A stretch of 64,000 bases of DNA, from NCBI GenBank assembly GCA_973895155.1, contig OZ316896.1, forward strand, positions 13,888,001 through 13,952,000, in the 5' to 3' direction. Each line of letters starts with the position of its first letter. The stretch's first letter is position 1. Below are positions 12,651 through 23,800 of this stretch, one piece after another. A program made the translations under genes and the position numbers. Below the pieces are notes generated by a model, which was not told the origin of the DNA, did not search any database, and saw nothing but the letters and a program-made list of their open reading frames with translations. The DNA is from Marsupella aquatica (taxonomy: Eukaryota; Marchantiophyta).

Positions 12651-15600
12651 CAAAACTGAAATCGAACAAGGTCAACTTTCATTGTTGAATCCTTCTCTTG
12701 ATTCTGACTTGTCGTTGTATTCCCAGTTTCCAGAGCTTCCTTTCTCTGGGGAAAATTTCTGTTTTCATTCAAGGGCGAGTGATCAGATAATGATGAAAAC
12801 AATTTCTCGTCCATGAAAGAGAGTTGTATATTTGGAAAACTCCCCCATTCATTCTGCTTTTAGAGCCACTTGATTCGGCTCGTACGTAACGGAAGGGGCT
12901 CTCAAGGACCTGCTTGGTTCCGGCTTCTGGCTATTCTCTACGTAGCAATCCCTCTCGTTCCCTCTCGTTCTCGCTCGTGCTGCACTACTCGTGTGTTTCC
13001 TATTCCGTTTTTGTCATAATTGAACTCTTTGAGACGAAACGAAATATGAACAGTAGGAGTAGAGTGGTGCAATAGCTCTCGTTCTGGCTCGTGCTGCAGG
13101 TGGTTTGCCTGCTTTCTTGTTTCTTCAAAAATGAACTTCATGCTTCAAGAGATGAACAGTGGGGCTATCGTTCTCGTTCTCGTTCTCGCTCGTGCTGCAG
13201 GTTGTTTGCTGCTCTGATCAGAATGAGTGCGTTTGGCTGCTTCCTTGTTTGTTTCCTCAAAATTCAACTGCATACTTCAAAAGATGTAGTAATGCAGAGG
13301 GAGGGAGCCAGAGAGGGTGGTCCGCATGGGGGACGGAACCTTTGGGAATGAGGCAGGAAAGCGGTGAGTTTGCCTGCCTTCTTGTCGGAGCGAGCTCCAA
13401 CGTTGTTGTTTGATTCCATGCATTCTCTCGAGCTCTCGATGCTGTTCGAGGCACTGCTTGGTTTCCCTGACATTCGATCGTCGGTGCCCGGGAGACATGG
13501 GGATCACGCGAGCAGGGCAGCTCTAGATAGTATCGTAGGCTCTACTTCCGTTCTGATGGTACCCCGCAGGCACGGATGATGGAGCGTTATGCTCTGTCTA
13601 GCTGAGCTCCCAGGCCCCGTCGTAGCTTATTGTTGCTCTTGCGGCTCACACTGGAGTAAAGTTTGCGCCAGAGGCTAAACAATACTTTTGTGTTCCGTTC
13701 GAGAGCATAGTAGGCGCGAGTGCTGATATTCTGGAATCCAAGTTCATTTACTTGGCGAGGACCGCAACGACCTTTATTCCCCTGAGCAGCAGCTTTAGAT
13801 ACTAGTGTCCCAGGCTTTCCTTCCTTTCTTCGTATTAGAACTCCGTCGTCGCTCTGCATGGAGAAATGGAGCTCAGCAATGCGCGCACAGGGGTGATGAA
13901 GCAGTGGGATCCCTCTCTCGTCAACTCCTTCCTGGCACCTGTTCTCCTGCGGCTGTCTATGTTCTCAAACGCGGGTCCCATCATCCGCCAGGCTAAATAA
14001 AATTCAGGTTCTGCCCTGCGTTCATATCTGTGCTTGGTTAACATGCAGATACTTTCTCACTGTCCCGGCCAACCCGAGAGGATTTTGTTGTCCATCTCAA
14101 ACCCTCACTAGAAGGTGAGATGGTAACCCTGCCTGGTAGTGTCGAAGAGTTCAACAAAGGCTTGAAAGGATTTCCCTCAAGATTTTCACGGACCTTAGAG
14201 CTCTTTCGGATGCCCTCTCATCTCATATGCCAGGACTCATTACTCTTAATGGATATGGCAAAGACTTTAGTAATGCAGATTTCCTATGCTAGTTTCTCCA
14301 GTGGAAGGTGGCTTTTGTTGGGTATGGTGTCTGAGTAAACTCGTGCTGCTCCAATGAAGAATTGGAAGTACGGATTTGAATTAGATTATGAACTTGAAGA
14401 TGACTGTCCTGGAGACAGATGCAATTGTTTGACAAATTTTAACCCTGCGAGCTCACTTCTCGTCGTTCAGCTGAACAAAAAAATGTGATCGCATAACACA
14501 ACTGAGAGGAATCTCTGGCTGAGACATCACAAACATCTTGCACAGATCACCCACATCACCCACATCTTGAGACAGATGTGACCCACATCGGTGCCAGCCT
14601 CACCATGCACTTCAGCTCTTCCACGTGATGGACTGAACACAGACTCCATGAATTTAACTTGGATTTTAAGATCTGCCCTTCGTTTCCATACGAATTGCAC
14701 CAATCCTGCGATACCGCAATGGCCGCTTTATCAAAGAAAGGATGAAATTTGCTGTCTGATTAAGTAAGTCAAGCAGGATATGCAAAGCTTCAATGTGTAG
14801 TACATCCAAGATTTAAATCGATTGTTCGTAGGTGGGGAACAGATTCGTGCGCGGTGACATGTGTTTATCATAAATTCATAAGGACGAGTGCTACCCTATG
14901 ATGCGAGGTTTTCAGAAGTAAAGTAGAGGAACCTGTACGTCTAGATATAAACGTGAAAAGTTTAAAAAACTAAGGAAAGGAAAGGAAATCACGTCCTCTT
15001 TGTTTTCGCAGTGATTAATGAAAAAAGAATTAGTCACAATATGGAGACTCGATTTCAAGAATCAAGAATCCTTGCCCGATGAGGAAGGAGTGGCCGTAAC
15101 TATTCATGTCTTTGTTTTCCCATTCTTGTTTGAATCTTTTACATTAGGTCTGACCCAACTTTCTCCTGCTGTTTGAATCGGTATTTCTCACAATGAAATT
15201 CGTGATATTCGTGCTTCTGACGAGATTTTGATCTTTTTGAGATTTTACTTTTTTGCTCAATGTTGTACAATAACAAAGTGATTGCCTAGTGATTGATTTC
15301 ACGATGTGGAGTATGCTTACCGACTATTTGTCGTGGGTATTGGGACCAAATCAGAGAATATATTCGAACACCCGTAGTTAGTATTGTCTTTCGAGTGATT
15401 CTCATAGGCATTCATGTCATTTCTGCGGTAATGATGATGATCTCGAAACGAAAAAGGGCCATTTACAAAGAAAATGGAAAACAAAGTTTATACAACACTG
15501 CGAAAGAGCAAATCACGCCAAACAGGGAGACAGGATCCCAGAGGCACGAGATCCACTAAAGGGTAGAAAGCGGTGAGTGAGGCACATATTAAGAATTCAG

Positions 15601-15920
15601 GGATACTGGGGAATCAGTCGGATACTGGTGTCCCTTCTTGCTTGTCATAACTAAATTAGAGAGACACCTTAAATATAGTGAGTCATGCGACCTATACTTA
15701 GAGCCTATAACTAGATTGAAATTTATAATTAGGTTGACACCTGAAATAAACTTAAGTGAGTCACAATTTTATGTGAGATGTATTTTATAGGCTAAGCTAT
15801 TTTACTAATAATTTGCAAAGCTACTTAAGGCCTATTTTCTAGAGTTGGCAACTCCCAATAATGACAAAACTGACAATGAGTCTTTAATAATCACACAACT
15901 TAAAAAATGAAGATAAACAA
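12650..15920. other. No confident gene; short purine/pyrimidine repeats
   Basis: CTCGTT/CTCGCT-rich clusters recur near 12950-12980, 13078-13098 and 13168-13200. They sit beside near-repeats of gtgctgcaggttgtttgc, which suggests local duplications of about 100 bases. A plus-strand frame at 14120-14338 (LPGSVEEFNKGLKGFP) and a minus-strand frame at 13859-13587 look weakly coding, but I recognise neither and find no convincing splice partners. Confidence 0.35.
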
Positions 15921-16611
15921 AAAAAAACAGTATGGGGGAGGGTGGACAAAGAACTAGATGGGCAAAGATGAACTCAAATTAAAGCATACTTAGAATTGTT
16001 TCCGTCCAAGCTTTTTCTTTCTTCATATCTCTACTTTCAAGGACTCTTGGGTAAGAGGCCGCCTAGTTAGTGTAACTTACTAGAGATGGACACTTTATCT
16101 AATGGAACGTTTGTTTGGTACTCACACAATTTTTGCAGAAAGGGCATGGTGTGTCGGCCGACTTACTAAATGGTGTTCGGGAAGTTGGACGTGAGTTTTC
16201 AAGTTACCTAGAGAAGAGAAGCTCCAAATAAGTTAAACAACGCTTCTACATACAGGTTTGATGTCTGCTGACTTTCAAAAAAACAGTATGGGAGAGGGTG
16301 AACAAAGAAGTTCTAGATGGGCAAAGATGAACCCAAATTAAAGCATACTTAGAATTGTTTCCGTGCAAGCTTTTACTTTCTTCATATCTCTACTTTCAAG
16401 GACTCTTGGGTAAGAGGCCTAGTTAGTGTAACTTACTAGAGGTGGACACTTTATCTAATGGAACGTTTGTTTGGTACTCACACAATTTTTGCAGAAAGGG
16501 CATGGTGTGTTGGCCGACTTACTAAATGGTGTTCGGGAAGTTGGACGTGAGTATTCAAGTTACCTAGAGAAGAGAAGCTCCGGATAAGTTAAACAGCGCT
16601 TCTACATACAG
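15921..16611. repeat. Tandem duplication, 356-bp period
   Basis: Bases 15921-16255 recur at 16277-16611 with about a dozen differences and one small indel (gccgcctagtt versus gcctagtt). Both copies start in an A-run before cagtatggg and end at cttctacatacag. Spacing of matching landmarks is 356 bases at both ends. No reading frame is conserved between copies. Confidence 0.9.
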
Positions 16612-16946
16612 TGTGCTGTCTCTTGACTTCAAGTTCTTCCTGCTTTTTGTGTGGTCCCTAACATGATTATTGAACCCTAAACTCCTTGCTATTTTCTAAT
16701 ATAACTTTTGGTTATTTAATTTGGCATTTACTCTGTTGCGGTCCTTTAAGACGATTTAGTGTGCTTCGAATCCGGACCAACTCCGAATCATAGCCATGTC
16801 TGAATTGCTTATTGTCATTACAATTTTGAATATATACATATATATATATATATACAAATATATCTTTATATTGACTGAGTATTAAACCTATATAATTCAT
16901 TAGATTAGATTACAAGGTTCTATAGTTGCCTGTACCAATTCACAAA

Positions 16947-17235
16947 CTAAGGCGGTAGGCCGCTTCGCTTACGATAGCTTCCAAAGATCTCTGAGGCATT
17001 ACCCAAATTTTCTTCCGGTTGCCAATTATTCTCGGCCTGGTCATAACCAGTCCACTTCACCAAATACTCTTCCCAACTTGCGTTTGTAACGAACGTATAG
17101 AATTGCCTCCACCTCAAACTCCTCAGTGTCCTCCACCAGCATAGCGTCCAAACGCAAGACTTGATCCCGGTTGGGATCATCGTCTTGGACAAATTTCTTG
17201 ATTCGGCTAACATGGTAGCTTTTGCCCACGCCCAT
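16947..17235 (-). pseudogene. Ty3/gypsy chromovirus integrase tail with chromodomain (relic)
   Basis: Reading on minus, the first frame gives the integrase C-terminal signature HVSRIKKFVQDDDPNRDQ then EEFEVEAILYVRYKRK. A shift into the neighbouring frame gives the chromodomain core EEYLVKWTGYDQAENNWQP with EENLGNA. Chromodomains direct insertion of chromovirus-type Ty3/gypsy elements to marked chromatin. The frameshift inside the domain, and absence of the rest of pol upstream, show it is a fragment. Confidence 0.8.
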
Positions 17236-17339
17236 TTACTTGCGTGTTTACTTGGGTGTCTCCAACACCACCTAAACCGTATTATCTTTGTGGGCTTATT
17301 GTGTGAATGATGCGATAGGGTTTCGCATACCTAGGAGAA

Positions 17340-18175
17340 CTATACCTTGATTGGTAACTATACCTTAATGTAAGTATTGCTCTAACTGAAATACCTGGGA
17401 GAAATATGCCTTGACTTGGTACAAGTCTTGGAAGAAGTTGCAAGATGACTCCTCCTTGCCGTTAACTTGGGAAAGCCTAGTTGAGGGTCTTCGTGCTCAT
17501 GTCACCACTAAGTACTAGAGCGGCACGCTTAGAGATGTGTACTAACGTAAATGAGCTTTAGGGGTGATACCCAAAACTGGGAGAACTATGCCTTGATTGG
17601 TAACTATACCTTGATTGGTAACTATACCTTAATGTAAGTATTGCTCTAACCGAAATACCTGGGAGAACTATGCCTTGACTTGGTACAAGTCTTGGAAGAA
17701 GTTGCAAGAGGACTCCTCCTTGCCGTTAACTTGGGAAAGCCTAGTTGAGGGTCTTCGTGCTCATGTCACCACTAAGTACCTAGAGCGGCACGCTTAGAGA
17801 TGTGTAATGTAAATGAGCTTTAGGGGTGATACCCAAAACTGGGAGAACTATGCCTTGACTGGGTACAAGTCTTGGAAGAAGTCGCAAAAGGACTCCTCCT
17901 TGCTGTTAACTTGGGAAACCTAGTTGAGGGTCGTCGTGCTCATGTCACCACTAAGTACCTAGAGCGGCACGGTTAGAGATGTGTAACGTAAATGAGCTTT
18001 AGGGGTGATATCCAAATGATCATCACTTATTGTTCCACCAAAGGTGGCAAGCCGAGCGGAGATGGAGGGCAGAAGGGCATTAAGTAAAGCTCTAACCGAA
18101 ATACCTAGGAGAACTATGCCTTAACTTCTACAAGTCTTGGTAAATGAGCTTTAGGGGTGATATCCTAAAGCTCAT
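17340..18175. repeat. Tandem array of Ty3/gypsy-associated repeats, about 180-260 bp units
   Basis: At least three copies of one unit are visible (about 17398-17576, 17660-17838, 17839-18012), with a partial at 18100-18165. Each contains actatgccttgact, the motif gtacaagtcttggaagaag, the motif ggtcttcgtgctcatgtcac (gtcgtcg in one copy), and aatgagctttaggggtgat. A second motif (ggtggcaagccgagcg, then agatggagggca) occurs at 18044 and 18306. The array lies between the two gypsy coding fragments and is probably rearranged internal or LTR sequence of the same family. Confidence 0.75.
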
Positions 18176-18446
18176 CACTTATTATCAAAACCAGTTGGTG
18201 TGTATCCCGACGGGGCAAGAGACCCTACATACACAACTGCACAACTTTATAGTGATTCACGTGTGGTGCCATGGGTCATCATTGAAGTAAGGATGGTTCC
18301 ACCAAAGGTGGCAAGCCGAGCGAAGATGGAGGGCAAAAGGGCAATAATGTAAGTATTGCTTTGACCGAACCCTTAGTAGTTGATGAAATCCCTGTAGGGG
18401 ATATGCCTGTCGGAGAGAAGGTGTTGTTGTGAGAGAAATTACGTAA

Positions 18447-18560
18447 GGTTATGACAATAAATCCTGACAAGCCGGTCTTTGTGAATGTCACAAGTTCTAA
18501 CGATAATCTGGGTGTTGCGTTGGTGGATACAGGCGCGGTCGCCTGCTTCATGAGTGGCAT
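18447..18560 (+). pseudogene. Ty3/gypsy retropepsin fragment
   Basis: The plus-strand frame reads PVFVNVTSSNDNLGVALVD followed by TGAVACFMSG. This is the retroviral-type aspartic protease active-site region, with the D-T-G-A triad preceded by the usual hydrophobic strand (GVALVDTGA). It stops at a TAG soon after. No gag or reverse transcriptase continues in frame. It lies in opposite orientation to the chromodomain relic 1.2 kb to the left, so at least two gypsy fragments or an inversion are involved. Confidence 0.7.
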
Positions 18561-18793
18561 CACCTTCGAGTAGTGTTTATGGCATGACCTTCGAGTAGTG
18601 TTTATGGCATGACTTTCGAGTAGTGTTTGGCGCTCTGCTAACTTGGGTTGGAGCCAAGCAACCAACTCTTCTTGGTAACTACGAGATCGTGATAAGCAAG
18701 TCTCGTTTCTGGAATTTCATTGAGCAAATTTTGGATGGACCCTAGCTAAGAAAACTGACGAGTTCATAATCCTTTGCATAGGTCTCCCCAAAA

Positions 18794-21700
18794 ATGTCAC
18801 GGCGTACAATGTCCGAGAAGAGACATGCCGCACGAAGGCGTGCAATAAACACCTGTGCCGAGTCACTGAGTCCGTTATGTCAAGGATGGGCCTCAGCCCC
18901 ATTGTATCTCCAAGAATGGAGAGCCGTCTGCCAAAAGACAATCCAAGGCATGAAGGTGTGCGGGATGTGCGGACTAGTTTGATACGGAAACACTCCGAGG
19001 ATTGACAAGACATTCACCACCGTACCAAAGGTGAACATGACGCCGTACGGCATATGCAACACATTTGTCAACCAGTACATTGAGAACCAAGATGGAACAA
19101 TCAACGTGTGCGTGACTTGCGTGCGAAACCCCGCCCGTATCCAGATAAACTCCGTCATATCTCCGCAATATGCGATCGACATCCTAGCCGCGAAGCCTTT
19201 GTACATGCAATTGCTCTCGCTAATCGACTGTCGACTAGGCATCATACAAAAGTACAATGGCTTCCACTCTGGCTTCTACAAAAAGGAAAGCCTCCTTGAC
19301 AACCCGCTCATATCCTGGAATCTCGACACGTTAGAGTGCAATAATCGAGAGGAGATCATGCGACAGATATACAAGGTCATGGAACTCAATTTGACGACCA
19401 ACCAACTTTTCAAAAGATACGTTTCATTGGTCGAACTACCAGACCCGTCACTGGGACTGTGCATCCTAAGTTCCGACGGAGTAGAGAACATCATCAAAGA
19501 CAAGAGGGCAAAGGGAATAACCACGAGATCCATGAACTTTGACCCATTCGACTCCGACCTGCACATCCTCCAAGATGTGCAGTACAGGATCCCGACTTCA
19601 CACAATCGCAAGTACCAGGTCTTTCGTTCCGGCACCGTGTACGACCGCAAGAGAATGTGCTCCGAAGAGAGCGTCAACACCGATGCAGAAGGACTGTCGA
19701 ACGATCCACAATTGACATTGGAAAATGCAATGTTCCCGTTCTTGTTCGTCCACTCGAGGGGTTTCCATCGAGGACAACTCAGCTTGATCGACTACATGAA
19801 ACGGAGGACACAACAGTTGTTCAGCATATTCACTTTGTACAAGCCGTATATGCTTATCATGTACCAATTGCGACAGGCCAGCCAAGTAGCAAGCATGAGC
19901 AGGACGATAGTAATCGACAAGGAATACATGCAGATCAAGGAGAGGTGCCCCCACTTTAGCAAGAAGGAAATATACAAAATGTTGATAAAAAAGACAATCA
20001 CGCAGGTCGTTCCTGGGAGCCCGGCGTGGCACGAAAGACACCTCGACGACCTCAAGTGCATGGTGAGAAAATGGGGACTGCCCCACTTCTTCCTCATGCT
20101 CACTTGCGACGAGCTCAGCGACACTCGTTGGCCTGAGATCGCCAACCTTGAGAACCTCGTGAAGAGGATGAATCCAACCTTCTCATGGAAAGATTGTCCT
20201 GTCGAATGCGCCGTGCTCTTCCACAAACAAATCCAACGTTTTTTCAGGGATTACATTTTGTCGAAACACGCCATAATCGGAAATGTGATCCACTACGTCA
20301 TTAGGTACGAGTTGCAGGGCCGCGGATCACTCCACGCCCACACGGTGCTATGGGTCAAGGATTGCGACATTGATCGAGTCACAAATGAAATAGCCGCATT
20401 CATCCCTGGCAGATTCGACTCGACATCCGACAAATTTGAAGAGCCGAATGGACTCAAAGAAAAGACCCTGTATTGCAACGTGGTGACGAAACAACTTCAC
20501 TACTGCAAGGAGGGCTTGTGCTTGCAAAGGCACTCCCAAACCGGCCTCAAGTACTGCAAGTTGGGTTTCCCCCAAGAAACTCACCTCGACAAAGATGCGG
20601 CCATCGACCCCGCCACGGGGAAATGGAGGTACCACAGGACAAGCGACCACCACCGAAACGTCGTGCCATACCACCCGCTCGTGTTGCTATTGTGGGGCGC
20701 GCACATGAACCTGCAACGCGTCACAAACGCGGCCTGGTCATTCTATTTGCTCAAGTACGCGATCAAATGCGAGCCCCTGGGATCACTCCAGCTCAATGCG
20801 AATGATGCGCGCACTCTAGGACTCGAGGACCTGTCTGAAGTCCAACTCAAGCTCGTTAGCGGAGCCATCCTGTCTCGGAGCGTGTGCGCCACGGAGGCGG
20901 CCTTGACGTGCCTCAAAATCAGCATCATCCATCGCTCGGAGACAGTGGCGTTCATGGACTCATTGCCTCCGGAACTGAGGTCTGCCATCTACCATAAGTC
21001 CTCGGGGATATGTTTGCATCCCACCAGACTCTACGCACAGAGGCCCGAGGACATGTTTGCAATGTCCTTCTACGACTACTTCACCAACCACGAGGTCCTC
21101 ACCAATAAGAAAAGCACCACCAAAGACTACGTCGGCAGGGATTTGCAAGGCAATTTCGTGTATCGGATGGATCGGCTCGTGCGATTTTTGGAGTATCATC
21201 CAGTATACAAGATGAACGGCTTCTTCTACAACTACCTCCTGAAGGTTGTGAGATTCTGTGCAGAAGGCGAGATTCTCCTCAGGCCCATAAGCGAGACGTG
21301 GAGCTACTTGCACGAGTGCATACACCGCAAGTTGATAACCAGAGTCGACGACGTGCACAAGTTGGTGCTTGATTATTGCGCATCGCACCTCTACTCCACC
21401 CACCACACATCCCACCTGCTGCAGGAGCTGAACGAAAAGCTTCCCCACCAAATTTTTGATGACGCGGCCACATTCCAAGCGGTCCCCACCGTCGCCATAG
21501 AGAAACCGATCGGTGCGATGCTCAATGACAAAACTCTCCCGACCGTCAACCTGACTCCGGACCAAATCAGAGTGTTTGAGGCACTCAAGGATGTCAAGAG
21601 CGGTCTGTTCATGATCGATGGAAATCAGGGATCCGGCAAGACTTTCTTCATCTCTTTCATGAACAAATACTGGACATATAAAGGGAGGAAGGTGAAGATG

Positions 21701-22918
21701 TGTGCCACCACGGGTGCGGCTGCCATAAACCTTAACGCGGACGCGGTGACAATGCATGCCTTGTTCAGCATTCCAATACACGGAGAGCTCAGGCCTCTGC
21801 ACATCACCAGTCCCCAATACCGCATCTTGAGGAACAATGACGTGTTCGTCATAGACGAGGCGAGCATGCTGACACCCAAACTATTGCGTTGCGTCTCCAC
21901 AAGACTACACGAGACACTCCAAGACGAGGACCGCTCATCCGACCCATTCCAAAATAAGACGGTCATCCTGGTCGGAGACATGTGCCAATTGCCTCCGGTT
22001 TGCACCCACCACACCAACGACATATGCAGGTCGTGCCACCTCTCGTCGTCGCCATATTTTGAGACCATGCGGAAATTTCACCTCAACACTGTGCTCAGAC
22101 AGAGCATAGATCGGGAGTTCATGGAGTTCGTTAACAACATCCGCACAGGCCTCCCTACCCAAGAATCGATCGATGAGTGCCTGGGACAATGTTACGTGTC
22201 CAAACAAGAAGCCCATGATTTCATCGACGCCTCGACGACCGTGATATGCACACATAGAGAAACAGTTGACAACTACAACGAACGGGCATTACGGAGATAT
22301 TTTCCACGCCAAGAGATCGTGCCCGTCCCAATACTCACCAATGCCCCTTTAGACGAATCCACCCGACCTTGGATACAAGATCCCTCCTTCCACACACTGA
22401 TGAACGTTGCAATTGGATGCAAGGTGATTCTCACACACAACATTGACCTCTCCAAGCAGGCCGCGAATGGCAATGGAGGAATCGTGGAGAAAATCACTAC
22501 AGAAGCCGAAGGCAAAATGTCAATTTTTGTGAGAATGTCTTCCAACCACTGCCTCGTAAAGATCAACCGCACGGTTCATGAGAACAAGTTCATCTCGGGA
22601 CAACAAACCCATCGGAAATCCACTTTCCCTCTCATGCTTGGATACGCCATAACAGGTCACAAGAGCCAAGGTTGCACACTAGCGGGCAAGGTCGTGCTAG
22701 AAATAAACAGTGCATTCACACCGGGACTGGTGTATGTTATGTTGAGTAGGGTCACAAATAGAGCATTCATGCGCATTGTTGGAGATCTTACGCCGCCGGA
22801 CTTCAAAGTGTTCCACTTACCAATTCGTCGTGTTCAACAAGCAGATGTCAACCACCAAAGGCAACAAGGCAGCGAAGGCATCACAACAACAACGAGAAAC
22901 GATGACAGGCACAAATAG
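18794..22918 (+). CDS. Helitron-type Rep / Pif1-family helicase, one in-frame stop
   Basis: A HUH replication initiator joined to a Pif1-like superfamily 1B helicase, the enzyme of rolling-circle transposition. 18983-22918 is one open frame of about 1,312 codons. The same frame continues upstream to an ATG at 18794, broken only by TGA at 18980-18982. A CxxC pair (VCGMCG) precedes the stop. Rep motifs: GLPHFFLMLTCDE; the metal-binding HxH in GRGSLHAHTVLW (20333-20341); and the two-tyrosine motif YLLKYAIK (tyrosines at 20744 and 20756). Helicase motifs: Walker A GSGKT (21629-21643), Walker B VIDEAS (about 21848), GDMCQLPP (about 21973), VLRQS, HKSQGCT (22658 on) and LSRVTNRAF (about 22743). All catalytic signatures look intact. 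The TGA fits decay of a CGA codon. An upstream splice acceptor (TAG at 18779-18781) would allow another 5' exon. Confidence 0.85.
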
Positions 22919-23714
22919 CAATACGACGAGCGCTACTCCTACAACAGTTCAGGTAAACAGTGTCCACTTCATACTTCACCTTGTTGATGCAAGCGATATA
23001 TAATGAAATGATGATACGAAAGTTGCAAGATTCATTAACATTGACGGGCACTATTGTTCTAACACATTGTTCACGTCTTTCCTTTGCAGCCCATGACAGC
23101 CGTGGAGATGGCAAGGATGATCATGAGAGAGTTGCCGTCGGATGACTTCCGGACTGACGAGGAGGTAACGGCTAAACAAATTGCTTTCGGCAACGGTCTC
23201 GGAATCGAGACAACTGAGATGGTGAATGGGATCAAGAGGAGAGAACTGTCGAAGATGATCGAGGAGAGGAAAGTGTTCAAGGCCGACTTCTACGATCATT
23301 ACGGAGATAAACCGGCGACTGGTAAGCACAAAGAGAAAACCCCCAATAAAAAATTAATTAAACCATCTCATGCACACATTAAGCACTAACTCCGTGTTGA
23401 AAACAAATGCAGGTGTCATGAAGGAGATTCTTAGGTACATGGCAGTTCCGTTCGAGGAAGACCAGCTCACTTACAAGGAAGGGATGCGTGAGTACATCCA
23501 GGTCACAAAGGGAGCTCGTCTGGAGCAACTGACCAGATTGAGGCATGATTTCAAGATGCCACTTGATATGTTGGTAGGGCTGACACATCAGCAATCCCAG
23601 TCCCTGATCGACAGGCTGAGGAGGAGCAGCGACCAGGGGCTGCTATCTGACGTCCCTGCCCAAACAACAACGGAACAACCCACCACATCCAAGCGGAAAT
23701 TCAACGCGATGTGA
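22845..23714 (+). CDS. Spliced second gene overlapping the helicase 3' end, no known family
   Basis: Exons 22845-22952, 23090-23321 and 23413-23714 have GT-AG borders (GTAAAC..TTTGCAG and GTAAGC..ATGCAG) and matching phases 0 and 1. They join to 213 residues ending KRKFNAM. The ATG (start MSTTKGNKAAK) lies inside the helicase frame in the +1 phase, so the genes overlap by 74 bases. The N-terminus is polar, with Gln/Thr-rich low complexity. The middle (MARMIMRELPSDDF, GIKRRELSKMIEERK) and C-terminal part (RLEQLTRLRHDFKMPLDMLV) look helical and charged. I recognise no domain. The strict frame preservation across two introns and the GC content shared with the helicase suggest a real accessory protein of the element. 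A polyadenylation-like AATAAA follows 80 bases downstream. Confidence 0.65.
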
Positions 23715-23800
23715 TAGTTGTTTCCATGATGTAGTACAAGTTTCATTTTTCAGAACAATGTGGTGTATCATGCAAAAACAAATGACGAGTCCCAATAAAA

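Larger units (their letters stand above)
18782..23800 (+). mobile_element. Helitron-type rolling-circle element coding region
   Basis: This unit holds a Rep/helicase frame and an overlapping spliced second gene, followed by an AATAAA at 23794-23799. The coding strand is visibly richer in G+C than the AT-rich flanks, consistent with recent arrival. I could not establish termini: Helitrons lack target-site duplications and end in a hairpin plus CTRR, and I saw no convincing pair, so the boundaries given are those of the coding unit only. Confidence 0.65.

Noticed and set aside
20960-21817. 285-codon minus-strand open frame
   Set aside because: Lies wholly antisense to the helicase gene, in which all Pif1 motifs are conserved; a shadow of GC-rich codon use.
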